From Bosea sp. F3-2 (lineage in GTDB: Bacteria; Pseudomonadota; Alphaproteobacteria; Rhizobiales; Beijerinckiaceae): a stretch of 64,000 nucleotides of DNA. Of this stretch, positions 44,395 to 51,313 are shown in pieces. A program made the position numbers and the translations under genes. Each line of letters opens with the position of its first letter. The stretch's first letter is position 1. A model generated the notes under the pieces. It worked only from the letters and a program-made list of their open reading frames with translations, did not search any database and was not told the origin of the DNA. The stretch is from the NCBI RefSeq assembly GCF_008253865.1, contig NZ_CP042331.1:4615501-4679500 (forward strand), in the 5' to 3' direction.

Positions 44395-44556
44395 CTTCCC
44401 CTCCCCCTTGTGGGGAGGGGATGGGGCGGGGGTCGAAAAGCAAGGGCGATCGACGGGGACGTGTTTTCGGCGCTGCTGCCACGGCGCGATCCTGCAGCCG
44501 GTCACCAAGCGGCGCCACCCCCACCCCTATCCCCTCCCCACAAGGGGGAGGGGAAG
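44395..44556. repeat. GC-rich inverted-repeat pair (family C), copy 2
   Basis: CTTCCCCTCCCCCTTGTGGG at 44395 onward is matched in inverted orientation by CCCCACAAGGGGGAGGGGAAG ending at 44556, with about 80 bases between. Same architecture as 38671-38822. Confidence 0.75.
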
Positions 44557-44590
44557 AGTACGCATCGCCGGCATGGCGGTTCAATTTATC

Positions 44591-44686
44591 GCATTTTCTT
44601 TACGCGAACCGGTATCCACTTCGCTCGAAAATGCTCTATAGCATCGGACCGAAAAGTGGATTCCACTTTTCGGAAAAATCCGATGC
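44591..44686. repeat. Family B palindromic repeats, two tandem copies
   Basis: First unit 44591-44634 has ends GCATTTTC/GAAAATGC with an ACCGGTATCCACTT core; second unit 44641-44686 has ends GCATCGGA/TCCGATGC and an inner palindrome CCGAAAAGTGG-ATT-CCACTTTTCGG. A further partial copy (AGAGCATTGTGCTTTAAG) starts at 44346. Together with the family C repeats they fill the 397-base gap between the NicO gene and the next coding sequence. Confidence 0.8.
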
Positions 44687-44744
44687 GATAACAAATACAT
44701 AGATCGCCGTCATCGCGTCCGATTGGACGCGCGGCGATCTAGGC

Positions 44745-45686
44745 TCAGCGAGCCTCGGCCTCGTAGGTGAACAGGGTCGACTTGTCGTCGTCCGGCATGA
44801 AATAGGCACGCACGCCCTGTCCGGCCGGCTCGACCCAGAAGGGATTCTGCGTCATCGGCAGCCCGGAAGGCGACCAGAGCTCGACCGGAAGCTGGTAGAC
44901 GGGCCGGTTGTCGCGCAGATCGACGATCTCGAAGCCGCCGAGACGGAAGATCGGCGCGTCGGGCGCGACACGATAATTGTTGAGGCCGGAGCAGAGCATC
45001 CGGCTGCGGCCGATGAAGTGGCAATCCTGATAGTCGATGTAGAGCGCCGGGTTGATGACGCGCAGCTGCTCCGGGGCGGTGCCGGCATTGGTGACCTTGC
45101 CCTCGGCGTCGAGCGGCCATTTGTAGAAGCGCCGCGAACCCCAGCTGACGCCGTGCAGCGACTTGTCGTCGGTGTTGTGGACGATGCCGCCGATATGGTC
45201 CTTGAAGCGGAAGACTTCGGTCGCCTTCATCGTCGCCGGATCGACCTTGTAGATGATCGACTGGCTGTTGGGCCGGTACTCGGCCACGGGAACCCAGATG
45301 TGCTGGCCGTCGAAGTCGATGCCGCCGGGGTGGTAGACCGAGCCCTCGCCGAGCGTGAGATCGCCCAGCAGGCGCCCCTCGGCGTCGAACTTAAAGAGAT
45401 GGCCCACGCCCTCGCCGGTGTCGCGGTCATAGCCGCCCTGCGGGCTCGGGAAGCGGGTCGTCGGCTTGCGGATATCGACCGAGGAGACGAAGAAGGCGTC
45501 GCCGATCTTGACCATGCCCTGCGGGTGGAAGGTCGGGAACTGCAGCGTCACCGCCGCCTTCTGCTGCCACTGCGTCGCGCGGGTCAGCTTCGGGATCGTA
45601 TCGTTGAGGGCCGGGTCGGCGGCGCGGGCGGAGCCCGCGGCGAGGAGGACGGTGCAGATCAGTCCGGTTGCGAGGCGCGTCTTCAT
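44745..45686 (-). CDS. Secreted beta-propeller-like protein (possibly DUF6454)
   Basis: A 313-residue exported protein: residues 1-22 are a signal peptide (ending SARA). The rest has repeating strand-turn blocks such as FHPQGMVKIGDAFFVSSVDI, YHPGGIDFDGQHIWVPVAEY and HGVSWGSRRFYKWPLD, which suggest a six-bladed propeller of the SMP-30/gluconolactonase type. It may belong to the DUF6454 family. It lies 60 bases downstream of the nitrile hydratase activator on the same strand, so it could be the last gene of that operon. No catalytic function can be assigned. Confidence 0.7.
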   Translation of the reverse strand: MKTRLATGLICTVLLAAGSARAADPALNDTIPKLTRATQWQQKAAVTLQFPTFHPQGMVKIGDAFFVSSVDIRKPTTRFPSPQGGYDRDTGEGVGHLFKFDAEGRLLGDLTLGEGSVYHPGGIDFDGQHIWVPVAEYRPNSQSIIYKVDPATMKATEVFRFKDHIGGIVHNTDDKSLHGVSWGSRRFYKWPLDAEGKVTNAGTAPEQLRVINPALYIDYQDCHFIGRSRMLCSGLNNYRVAPDAPIFRLGGFEIVDLRDNRPVYQLPVELWSPSGLPMTQNPFWVEPAGQGVRAYFMPDDDKSTLFTYEAEAR

Positions 45687-45746
45687 CGGGATTCTCCCAG
45701 GTTGTGACGACGCCTTGCCGGCGTTCTTTTTCAGGGTGATGACAGG

Positions 45747-46235
45747 CTACCCGATCGACGCTGCCTCCGTCGGGCGCAGCGGATCGTTCTCCAGCCGGAT
45801 CGGCTTGCCATGCGGCGTCGCCTCGGCAGCGCGCGCCCAGGAGGCGGCGAGCGCGTCGACGCCGTCATCCGAGGCGATGCCCTTTTCGATCAGCAGGTGC
45901 TCCAGCGCCTCGCACCAGCGCTCGTAATAGTCGGAGCCATCACGACAGCCGCCAGCAGCGAGCGCTTCGCGGATCTCGGCACCGAGCGCCTGCGCCCATT
46001 CCTCGGCCGTGAAGACGCCCTTGTTCTGCAGCGCGACGACGAGGGCGAAGGCCTGGGCCTGCCAGGGCTCGGCGAAGATCGGTCCCTCGGCATCGCGCGG
46101 GATCGGCGTGTCGGCCGCGAGCGCTAGAGCATTGCTCGAAAAAGTGGCTTCCGGTTTTTCGGAAGAGCAATGCTCCAAATTTTGGACATCGATCACATTG
46201 TGATCGATGGGCAGATCGGTTTCAGGCCGGCTCAA
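45747..46235 (-). CDS. Nitrile hydratase activator protein with an in-frame palindromic repeat
   Basis: A 162-residue nitrile hydratase accessory protein, needed for cobalt insertion into the alpha subunit. The conserved part begins at IPRDAEGPIFAEPWQAQAFAL (about residues 45-65) and continues with KGVFTAEEWAQALG and YYERWCEALEHLL. The start is a TTG at 46235 with GGGAGAG five bases upstream, overlapping the beta-subunit gene by 14 bases; no ATG, GTG or TTG exists between the repeat and the conserved core. Residues about 20-36 (EHCSSEKPEATFSSNA) are encoded by a family B palindromic element, and residues about 9-17 by another palindrome, so the N-terminus is extended by repeat DNA. The C-terminal core looks intact. 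Confidence 0.85.
   Translation of the reverse strand: MSRPETDLPIDHNVIDVQNLEHCSSEKPEATFSSNALALAADTPIPRDAEGPIFAEPWQAQAFALVVALQNKGVFTAEEWAQALGAEIREALAAGGCRDGSDYYERWCEALEHLLIEKGIASDDGVDALAASWARAAEATPHGKPIRLENDPLRPTEAASIG
46126..46176. repeat. Family B palindromic repeat inside the activator coding sequence
   Basis: Arms GAGCATTGCTC (46127-46137) and GAGCAATGCTC (46165-46175) enclose AAAAAGTGGCTTCCGGTTTTT, the inverted form of the core seen elsewhere. It is translated in frame. Confidence 0.85.
46187..46209. repeat. Perfect palindrome in the 5' end of the activator gene
   Basis: CATCGATCAC-ATT-GTGATCGATG, 10-base arms with a 3-base loop, lies 11 bases from the family B element and within the first 17 codons of the activator gene. 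It may be part of the same insertion. Confidence 0.7.
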
Positions 46236-46881
46236 GATAGCTCTCCCACGCCTCGATGCTGACGGTGGAGCTCGGGTCGCCGTCGCGGCCCCAGAGCTCG
46301 CGGCCGGCGAAGACCACCCTGTAGAGCCACTGCGCCGTCTCGGGCTGTCCCTGCGAGCCGGTATCGGGGAAGACGTGGCAGCCGACGATGCGTTCGATCA
46401 CGCCCTGCTTGCCGCGGGCATAGCGCGGCAGGCGGGTGTGGTGCTGCGGATGCATGACGATGGTGCGGACCTTGTCGCCCACGGCGAAACGCGCCGGTGT
46501 CTCGGCGTTGCGCTCATAGGGAAAGCCGCGGCGCAGCACGCCGGCGACCTCCTCGCCCTCGAGCACGCGCTTTGGCTCGCGGCGCTCAGCCGAAGGCTTG
46601 CCGGTCGCGAGCTCGTCCGCTGTCAGGAAGCCGTGCTTGACCAGCACCTTGTCGAGTGCGGCGAGCCAGATCTCGTAATAGGTCGAGGAGAGATATTCCG
46701 CCGGCGGCAGGCTCTCGCGGGCATGGCGGATCTCGTCGATGGTCCAGGCGCCCATGGCACCGGCCGCGACGTTGATCGCGAGCACGCGCTTTTCCCAGTC
46801 GCCGTGGAAAACCGGTTCGTTCGGCTCCGGCACGACCGGCCCGAAACCCATCTGGCCGCCGAGATCATGGGCGCTGTTCAT
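46222..46881 (-). CDS. nthB: Nitrile hydratase beta subunit
   Basis: A 219-residue beta subunit. It starts MNSAHDLGGQMGFGPV, the hallmark N-terminus of the family, and ends with the SH3-like barrel (FAVGDKVRTI, HTRLPRYARGKQGVIERIVG, YRVVFAGRELWG). It forms the alpha-beta dimer that hydrates nitriles to amides. The ATG at 46881 overlaps the alpha stop codon (ATGA), so the two subunits are made in balanced amounts. The activator gene overlaps its 3' end. Confidence 0.95.
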   Translation of the reverse strand: MNSAHDLGGQMGFGPVVPEPNEPVFHGDWEKRVLAINVAAGAMGAWTIDEIRHARESLPPAEYLSSTYYEIWLAALDKVLVKHGFLTADELATGKPSAERREPKRVLEGEEVAGVLRRGFPYERNAETPARFAVGDKVRTIVMHPQHHTRLPRYARGKQGVIERIVGCHVFPDTGSQGQPETAQWLYRVVFAGRELWGRDGDPSSTVSIEAWESYLEPA

Positions 46882-47501
46882 GCGGCATCCTCCACGGCAG
46901 GCAGGCCGGTGCCGATCATCGAATCGCGCGAGACGATGCTCGCCAGCTTCTCCTCGCTCCAGCCCTCGGTGCCGGCCGGGCGCATCGGGATGACGATGAA
47001 GCGGGTCTCGGCGGTCGAATCCCAGACGCGGATGCGCTGGCCCTCCGGCAGCGTCACGCCGAAATCGGCGATCGTGCCGCGCGGATCGATCACCGCCTTG
47101 GCGCGGTAGGGCGGGGATTTGTACCAGACCGGCGGCAGCCCGAGCACCGGCCACGGATAGCAGGAACAGAGGGTGCAGACGATGAGGTTGTGCTGCTCGG
47201 GCGTGTTGAAGCAGGCGACGATGTGCTCGCCGCCGCGCCCGCCATAGCCGAGTTCGGCCACGGCCGCCGTGCCGTCCGCCTTCAGCCGTTCGGCAAAGGC
47301 GGGATCGGTCCAGGCCTTGGCGACGACGCGGGCGCCGTCGCGCGGGCCGATCCTGGTCTCGTAGGTATCGATGATGGCGTCGAGCGCGGCCGGATCGACA
47401 TAGCCCTTCTCGACCATCAGCGTCTCCAGCGCCTTCACGCGCGCCTCGATGGCGGTGAAGTGGTTGTCGTGGTCGTGATCGTGGTGGTGATGTCCGCCCA
47501 T
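46878..47501 (-). CDS. nthA: Nitrile hydratase alpha subunit, cobalt type
   Basis: A 207-residue alpha subunit carrying the metal-binding motif VCTLCSCYPWP at residues 108-118 (Cys109, Cys112, Cys114). Threonine at position 110 marks the non-corrin cobalt type rather than the iron type, which has serine. The N-terminus is a run of His and Asp (GGHHHHDHDHDNH), possibly a cobalt-capturing tail. It catalyses nitrile to amide hydration in the cytoplasm. It is 12 bases downstream of the amidase gene, so the amide would be passed to that enzyme. Confidence 0.95.
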   Translation of the reverse strand: MGGHHHHDHDHDNHFTAIEARVKALETLMVEKGYVDPAALDAIIDTYETRIGPRDGARVVAKAWTDPAFAERLKADGTAAVAELGYGGRGGEHIVACFNTPEQHNLIVCTLCSCYPWPVLGLPPVWYKSPPYRAKAVIDPRGTIADFGVTLPEGQRIRVWDSTAETRFIVIPMRPAGTEGWSEEKLASIVSRDSMIGTGLPAVEDAA

Positions 47502-47513
47502 GGCGAGATCCTC

Positions 47514-48710
47514 TCAGGCGATCCGGATGCGCGCGGCGCGTTCGTAGCGTACCGCGAAGGCGACGAGCGAGCGATCGGAACCTTTCGGCCCGATCAGCGA
47601 CAGGCCGAGCGGTGCGCCCTCGCGCTGGGCCACCGGGATAGTAACCTGCGGGAAGCCCGACAGGCCGGCAAGGCAGAGCAGCCGCAAGGCCCGGTTGCGG
47701 AAATCCTCCAGCTCCGCCTCTTTCGCCGCGATCAGCGGGGCGACGTCGGGCATGGTCGGCAGGATCAGCACGCCGTCCCGGCCGAGAAGGCGCGTAAGCC
47801 TGGCGCGGAAGGTCTTGCGGGTGGCTTCGCCACGCGCGTATTCGGCGTCGGTCACCGCTTTCGAGAAGATGAAGCGCTCCTTCACGCCCGGCCCGAGCGG
47901 CGGGGCGAAGCGCTCGATCATGGCGCCGTCCGACAGCCAGGCTTCGCGGCCCTGGATCCAGCGGAAGGCCCAGTAGAGCGCGTCGAGATCGCGCACCAGC
48001 TTGACGCCTTCCGGCTGGCCGAGCGCGGGAATCGTGCGCTGCACGACATTGCGCAGGATCGTCTCGGCCTCGGGGATGGCCTGGGCGAACATGTCATCGG
48101 CGATGATGAGGCGCGGGGTTTCCGGCAGTTCGGTCCGATCCAGATCGAACAGTGTGTTGGAGACACGGGCGAAGACCTCGCCGTCGCGGGCGAACCAGCC
48201 GGGCGTGTCGAGGCTCTCCGCCAGCGGCCAGACCCGCTTCAGCGAGAGCCGGCCATGGGTCGGGCGGATGCCGAAGAGGCCGCCATAGCTCGCGGGAGCC
48301 CGCACCGAGCCGCCGGTGTCGGAACCAACAGCGATATCGGCGAGGCGTCCCGCGACCGCCGCCATCGAGCCGCAGGAGGAGCCGCCGGTGATACGCTCGG
48401 GCGCCGCGGGATTGATCGGCGAGCCGAAATGCGCGTTCTGACCGTTGAGCGAGAAGGCGAGTTCGTCGGTATGGGTCTTGCCGACGAAGCGGGCGCCGGC
48501 TTGGAGCAGGTCCTTCACGATCGGCGCCGTCTTCGTCTTGATGCCGGACTGCGCCAGCACCAGCGGCGAACCAGCCCCGGTCGGGTAGCCCTTGACGTCG
48601 AAGAGGTCCTTCACCGCGAGCGTCAACCCGGCGAGGGGCCCCGCGACAGCATGCTTCACCGGCGCGTCGGGATAGGGAACGAAACAGCGGAACGGATCGT
48701 CGAAAGTCAT
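47514..48710 (-). CDS. Amidase-signature hydrolase (AMI1-like)
   Basis: A 398-residue amidase of the Ser-Ser-Lys class. The catalytic Lys is in LAVKDLFDVKG (residues 30-40), the cis-Ser in TGGSSCGSMAAVAG (about 108-121; the usual GGSSGGS is GGSSCGS here) and the nucleophilic Ser in GSDTGGSVRAPAS (about 129-141). Size and the FDVKGYPTGAGSP segment resemble AMI1-type indole-3-acetamide hydrolases. Following a nitrile hydratase gene, it would convert the amide to acid plus ammonia. It begins seven bases after the transferase-like gene. Confidence 0.88.
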   Translation of the reverse strand: MTFDDPFRCFVPYPDAPVKHAVAGPLAGLTLAVKDLFDVKGYPTGAGSPLVLAQSGIKTKTAPIVKDLLQAGARFVGKTHTDELAFSLNGQNAHFGSPINPAAPERITGGSSCGSMAAVAGRLADIAVGSDTGGSVRAPASYGGLFGIRPTHGRLSLKRVWPLAESLDTPGWFARDGEVFARVSNTLFDLDRTELPETPRLIIADDMFAQAIPEAETILRNVVQRTIPALGQPEGVKLVRDLDALYWAFRWIQGREAWLSDGAMIERFAPPLGPGVKERFIFSKAVTDAEYARGEATRKTFRARLTRLLGRDGVLILPTMPDVAPLIAAKEAELEDFRNRALRLLCLAGLSGFPQVTIPVAQREGAPLGLSLIGPKGSDRSLVAFAVRYERAARIRIA

Positions 48711-48716
48711 CTGGCG

Positions 48717-50306
48717 TCAGATCCCCCTGGCATCGCCGTCGGAACGCGGGTCGTGCACCGCCTCGACATGGCCCTTGGCGTGCTTCACCAGCATGCCGGC
48801 ATGGCCGAAGCCCTCGGAATAGGCCAAACCGCTCTCCTCGACCGGATGTCCGGCGGCATCGAGCCGTTCCAGCAACGCGGAATCGAAGCGGCTTTCGAGC
48901 TTGAGGCTGGTCGAGCCGGCGCCCCAGGTCTTGCCGAAGAGCCAGCGCGGCGCATCGACCGCCGTGGCGAGGTTCTGGCCGGCGCGGTAGCGGGTCAGGA
49001 TCTGCGACTGGAACTGCGGCTGTCCGTCGCCGCCCATCGAGCCATAGGGCAGGATGCGCCCGTCGTCGAAACAGGCGAAGGCCGGGTTCAGCGTGTGGAA
49101 GGGCTTGCGGCCCGGCGCCAGCGGATTGGCGGCGTTCCGGTCGAGCGAGAAGGAGACGCCGCGGTTCTGCCAGTGGATGCCGGTCGCGGGCAGCACGCAG
49201 CCGGAGCCATACTCCCAGTAGATCGACTGGATGTAGGAGACGGCGAGGCCATTGCCGTCGATCGCACCCATCCAGATCGTGTCGCCGTCGCCATTGCGCA
49301 GGGGCAGCTTTGCCGCACGTTTCATGTCGATGGCGGCTGCCTCGCGCGCCAGCACGGCGTCGCTCAGGAATTCGGCCGGTTGGCGCGCGAGATAAGCGGG
49401 GTCGGTGACATAGCGGTCGCGGATGGTGAAGGCCCGCTTCGTCGCCTCGATCAGGCCGTGATGGTGCTCGAAGCTGTCGAGCTTGGTGGCGCCGAGCCGC
49501 TCGAAGATGCCGAGGATCATCAGCGAGGCCAGCCCCTGCGTCGGCGGCGGCAGGTTTGAGACGGTGATACCAGGCAGCCGCAGAGAGAGCGGCGCGACGG
49601 CATGTGCGCGATAGCGCTCGAGATCGGTGCGCGTGACGGGGGCGCCGATGCGTTCGAGATCGGCGGCGATCTCGCGGCCGACATCACCGCGATAGAAGTC
49701 GTCGAGCCCGGCATCGGCAAGCTGCTGCAGGGCGGCGCCGAGCGCCTCCGGCTTGCGGCGGGCACCGGGCTTGGGCGGCGCACCGTCGATCCAGAAGGTG
49801 GAGACGAAGCCGGGCGCGGCCTTCAGCGCCTCCAACTCGTTGGGCTTGTTGCCGAGCTCGGAATCCGAGACCGCATAGCCCTCACGGCAATGGCTGACAG
49901 CATCGGCCAGCAATTCGCCGAGCGGCAGGCGTCCGCCGAGCGTGCGCGAGAGGTCGAGGGCGAGCTGCCAGCCGCCGACGGCGCCCGCGACGGTGAGCGC
50001 GGCTTCCGGCCCACGTGAGGGGATGGCGTCGTAGCCCTTGCCGCGATAGCGCTCGATTGTGGCAAGCGAGCCGGCCGGGCCGCAGGCCTCGATGCCATGC
50101 AGCCGGCCGCCCGGCTCATGCACCAGCCAGAAGCCATCGCCACCGATCGCGTTCATGTGCGGATAAACGACCGCGATCGTCGCTGCCATCGCGACCATGG
50201 CCTCGATCGCATTGCCGCCCTCAGCAAGGATGGCTCGCCCCGCTTCTGAGGCGAGGCGATGGGGCGCTGCCACGGCGGCCAAGGCGAAGACAGGCGTATC
50301 CAGCAT
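48717..50306 (-). CDS. Gamma-glutamyltransferase-family Ntn hydrolase, cytoplasmic
   Basis: A 529-residue member of the GGT family, first gene of the nitrile operon. Typical segments are AAPHRLASEAGRAILAEGGNA, IGGDGFWLVH and the processing site GDTIWMGAID, where Thr would become the N-terminal nucleophile after autocleavage; GSMGGDGQPQFQSQ lies near the C-terminus. It has no signal peptide, unlike periplasmic GGT, so it should work inside the cell. Members of this branch cleave gamma-glutamyl or other amide bonds. Co-transcription with nitrile hydratase and amidase suggests a gamma-glutamylated nitrile or amide intermediate, an inference. Confidence 0.87.
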   Translation of the reverse strand: MLDTPVFALAAVAAPHRLASEAGRAILAEGGNAIEAMVAMAATIAVVYPHMNAIGGDGFWLVHEPGGRLHGIEACGPAGSLATIERYRGKGYDAIPSRGPEAALTVAGAVGGWQLALDLSRTLGGRLPLGELLADAVSHCREGYAVSDSELGNKPNELEALKAAPGFVSTFWIDGAPPKPGARRKPEALGAALQQLADAGLDDFYRGDVGREIAADLERIGAPVTRTDLERYRAHAVAPLSLRLPGITVSNLPPPTQGLASLMILGIFERLGATKLDSFEHHHGLIEATKRAFTIRDRYVTDPAYLARQPAEFLSDAVLAREAAAIDMKRAAKLPLRNGDGDTIWMGAIDGNGLAVSYIQSIYWEYGSGCVLPATGIHWQNRGVSFSLDRNAANPLAPGRKPFHTLNPAFACFDDGRILPYGSMGGDGQPQFQSQILTRYRAGQNLATAVDAPRWLFGKTWGAGSTSLKLESRFDSALLERLDAAGHPVEESGLAYSEGFGHAGMLVKHAKGHVEAVHDPRSDGDARGI

Positions 50307-50345
50307 CAGGGCTTTTCAAGCTCCGGAATCATGCCCATCTGGGCC

Positions 50346-50508
50346 AGAGGCTGTTATGAACCATGGAAGAGGATTTGATGAGGTCAAAACGGCGGAGCTG
50401 CAGCGTCGCACTGCTTGCCGATACTAAGGGTATCGGCTGCGCAATGCTCCTCCCATCTCTGCCGTTTTGACCTCATCAAATCCTCTTCCATGGTTCATAA
50501 CAGCCTCT
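50346..50508. mobile_element. MITE-like long palindrome
   Basis: A 163-base element with perfect 48-base terminal inverted repeats: 50346-50393 (AGAGGCTGTTATGAACC...) and 50461-50508. The 67-base centre contains an inner hairpin, CCGATAC-TAAGG-GTATCGG. No transposase gene and no clear target-site duplication are seen. It lies between the GGT-like gene start and the small membrane-protein gene, so it could affect both promoters. Confidence 0.7.
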
Positions 50509-50602
50509 CGGGGCGCGAATTTGTTGCATGGGGCGGCAAGCTCCGCTAGGTGCCTAGGGCGCATGGCAGCGTGAGGCAGCCTGCGCGCGAAGGAAGGACA
50601 GC

Positions 50603-50842
50603 ATGGCCGGACGGCATATGAACTGGCGCAACCTGATCATGGTCTCCTCGTTCGGGATCCTGATCGCCGTCGAGCTCTTCGGCGTGGCGCTGGCGGCCGG
50701 CTGGGCGCTGGCCGGCCTGTTCGATCTCGGCACCATCTTCGAATACATCATGATGGCGGTGTTCTCGGTCTTCGCGGCCTACGGCTTGCTCAACCTGATG
50801 CGGCGCATGCTCAAGATCGAGCATCTGACCGAGGTCGATTGA
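50603..50842 (+). CDS. Small two-span membrane protein
   Basis: A 79-residue protein with two hydrophobic stretches (LIMVSSFGILIAVELFGVAL and TIFEYIMMAVFSVFAAYGLL) and a short positively charged segment (LMRRMLKIEH). GAAGGA precedes the ATG. No family recognised. It stands alone between the MITE-like element and a family A repeat. Confidence 0.65.
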   Translation: MAGRHMNWRNLIMVSSFGILIAVELFGVALAAGWALAGLFDLGTIFEYIMMAVFSVFAAYGLLNLMRRMLKIEHLTEVD

Positions 50843-50847
50843 GCCTG

Positions 50848-50942
50848 CGTCATGCTCGGGCTTGACCCGAGCATCTCGGAAACCAGCACCTTTCGCCCTG
50901 AGATTCTCGGGTTTGCGCTGCGCTCCGCCCGAGAATGACGGT
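50848..50942. repeat. REP-like family A element, copy 5
   Basis: Begins CGTCATGCTCGGGCTTGACCC, ends CCGCCCGAGAATGACG; nearly the same as copy 2 at 27819-27918. It lies between convergent genes. Confidence 0.85.
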
Positions 50943-50947
50943 GCCGC

Positions 50948-51313
50948 TCAATCACAGATCTTCAGCGTCACCGGGTCGGCCTCAGCCGGCATGTAGTCTC
51001 CTATGGGCCGGCACTGGCCTGCCCAGCAGATGCGCCAGTCGGCAGTCGCACCCGAGCGGCGCATCACCACCTCCTTCAGCGGTGGCATGGTCGGGCGCCA
51101 GCGCCAGAAGCCGTCGATCAGCTTCGCGCCTTCGGGCGGGTCCATGCCGGCGCCCGAGCCCTCGATCCGCGCCTCGACGATGTCGAGCCCGGCGGGCGTC
51201 TCCCGCCAGACCTCTTCCCACAACGTCTTCTGCACTGAATGGCGCCAGCTGAGCGTGATCTCGCTGTGGCCGAGCGCCACGACGAGCGCGCCGGCCGCGA
51301 GGCAGAGGCTCAT
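50948..51313 (-). CDS. DUF1850 protein associated with the TAXI-TRAP transporter
   Basis: A 121-residue DUF1850 protein. The conserved HSVQKTLWEEVWRE segment (His-Ser then Glu/Trp-rich) and GAGMDPPEGAKLIDGFWRW are recognisable. The hydrophobic start MSLCLAAGALVVALG may be a signal or membrane anchor. Its start overlaps the stop of the TRAP permease gene by four bases. DUF1850 is regularly encoded next to TAXI-type TRAP systems; its role is unknown. Confidence 0.8.
   Translation of the reverse strand: MSLCLAAGALVVALGHSEITLSWRHSVQKTLWEEVWRETPAGLDIVEARIEGSGAGMDPPEGAKLIDGFWRWRPTMPPLKEVVMRRSGATADWRICWAGQCRPIGDYMPAEADPVTLKICD

Noticed and set aside
47190..49559. Plus-strand 789-codon frame antisense to nitrile hydratase alpha, amidase and the GGT-like gene
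   Set aside because: It opposes three well-conserved genes and has no recognisable domain, only antisense composition.
50346..50508. Ordinary bidirectional terminator
   Set aside because: The 48-base perfect arms are far longer than terminator stems, the flanking genes are divergent and no T-run adjoins the stem.
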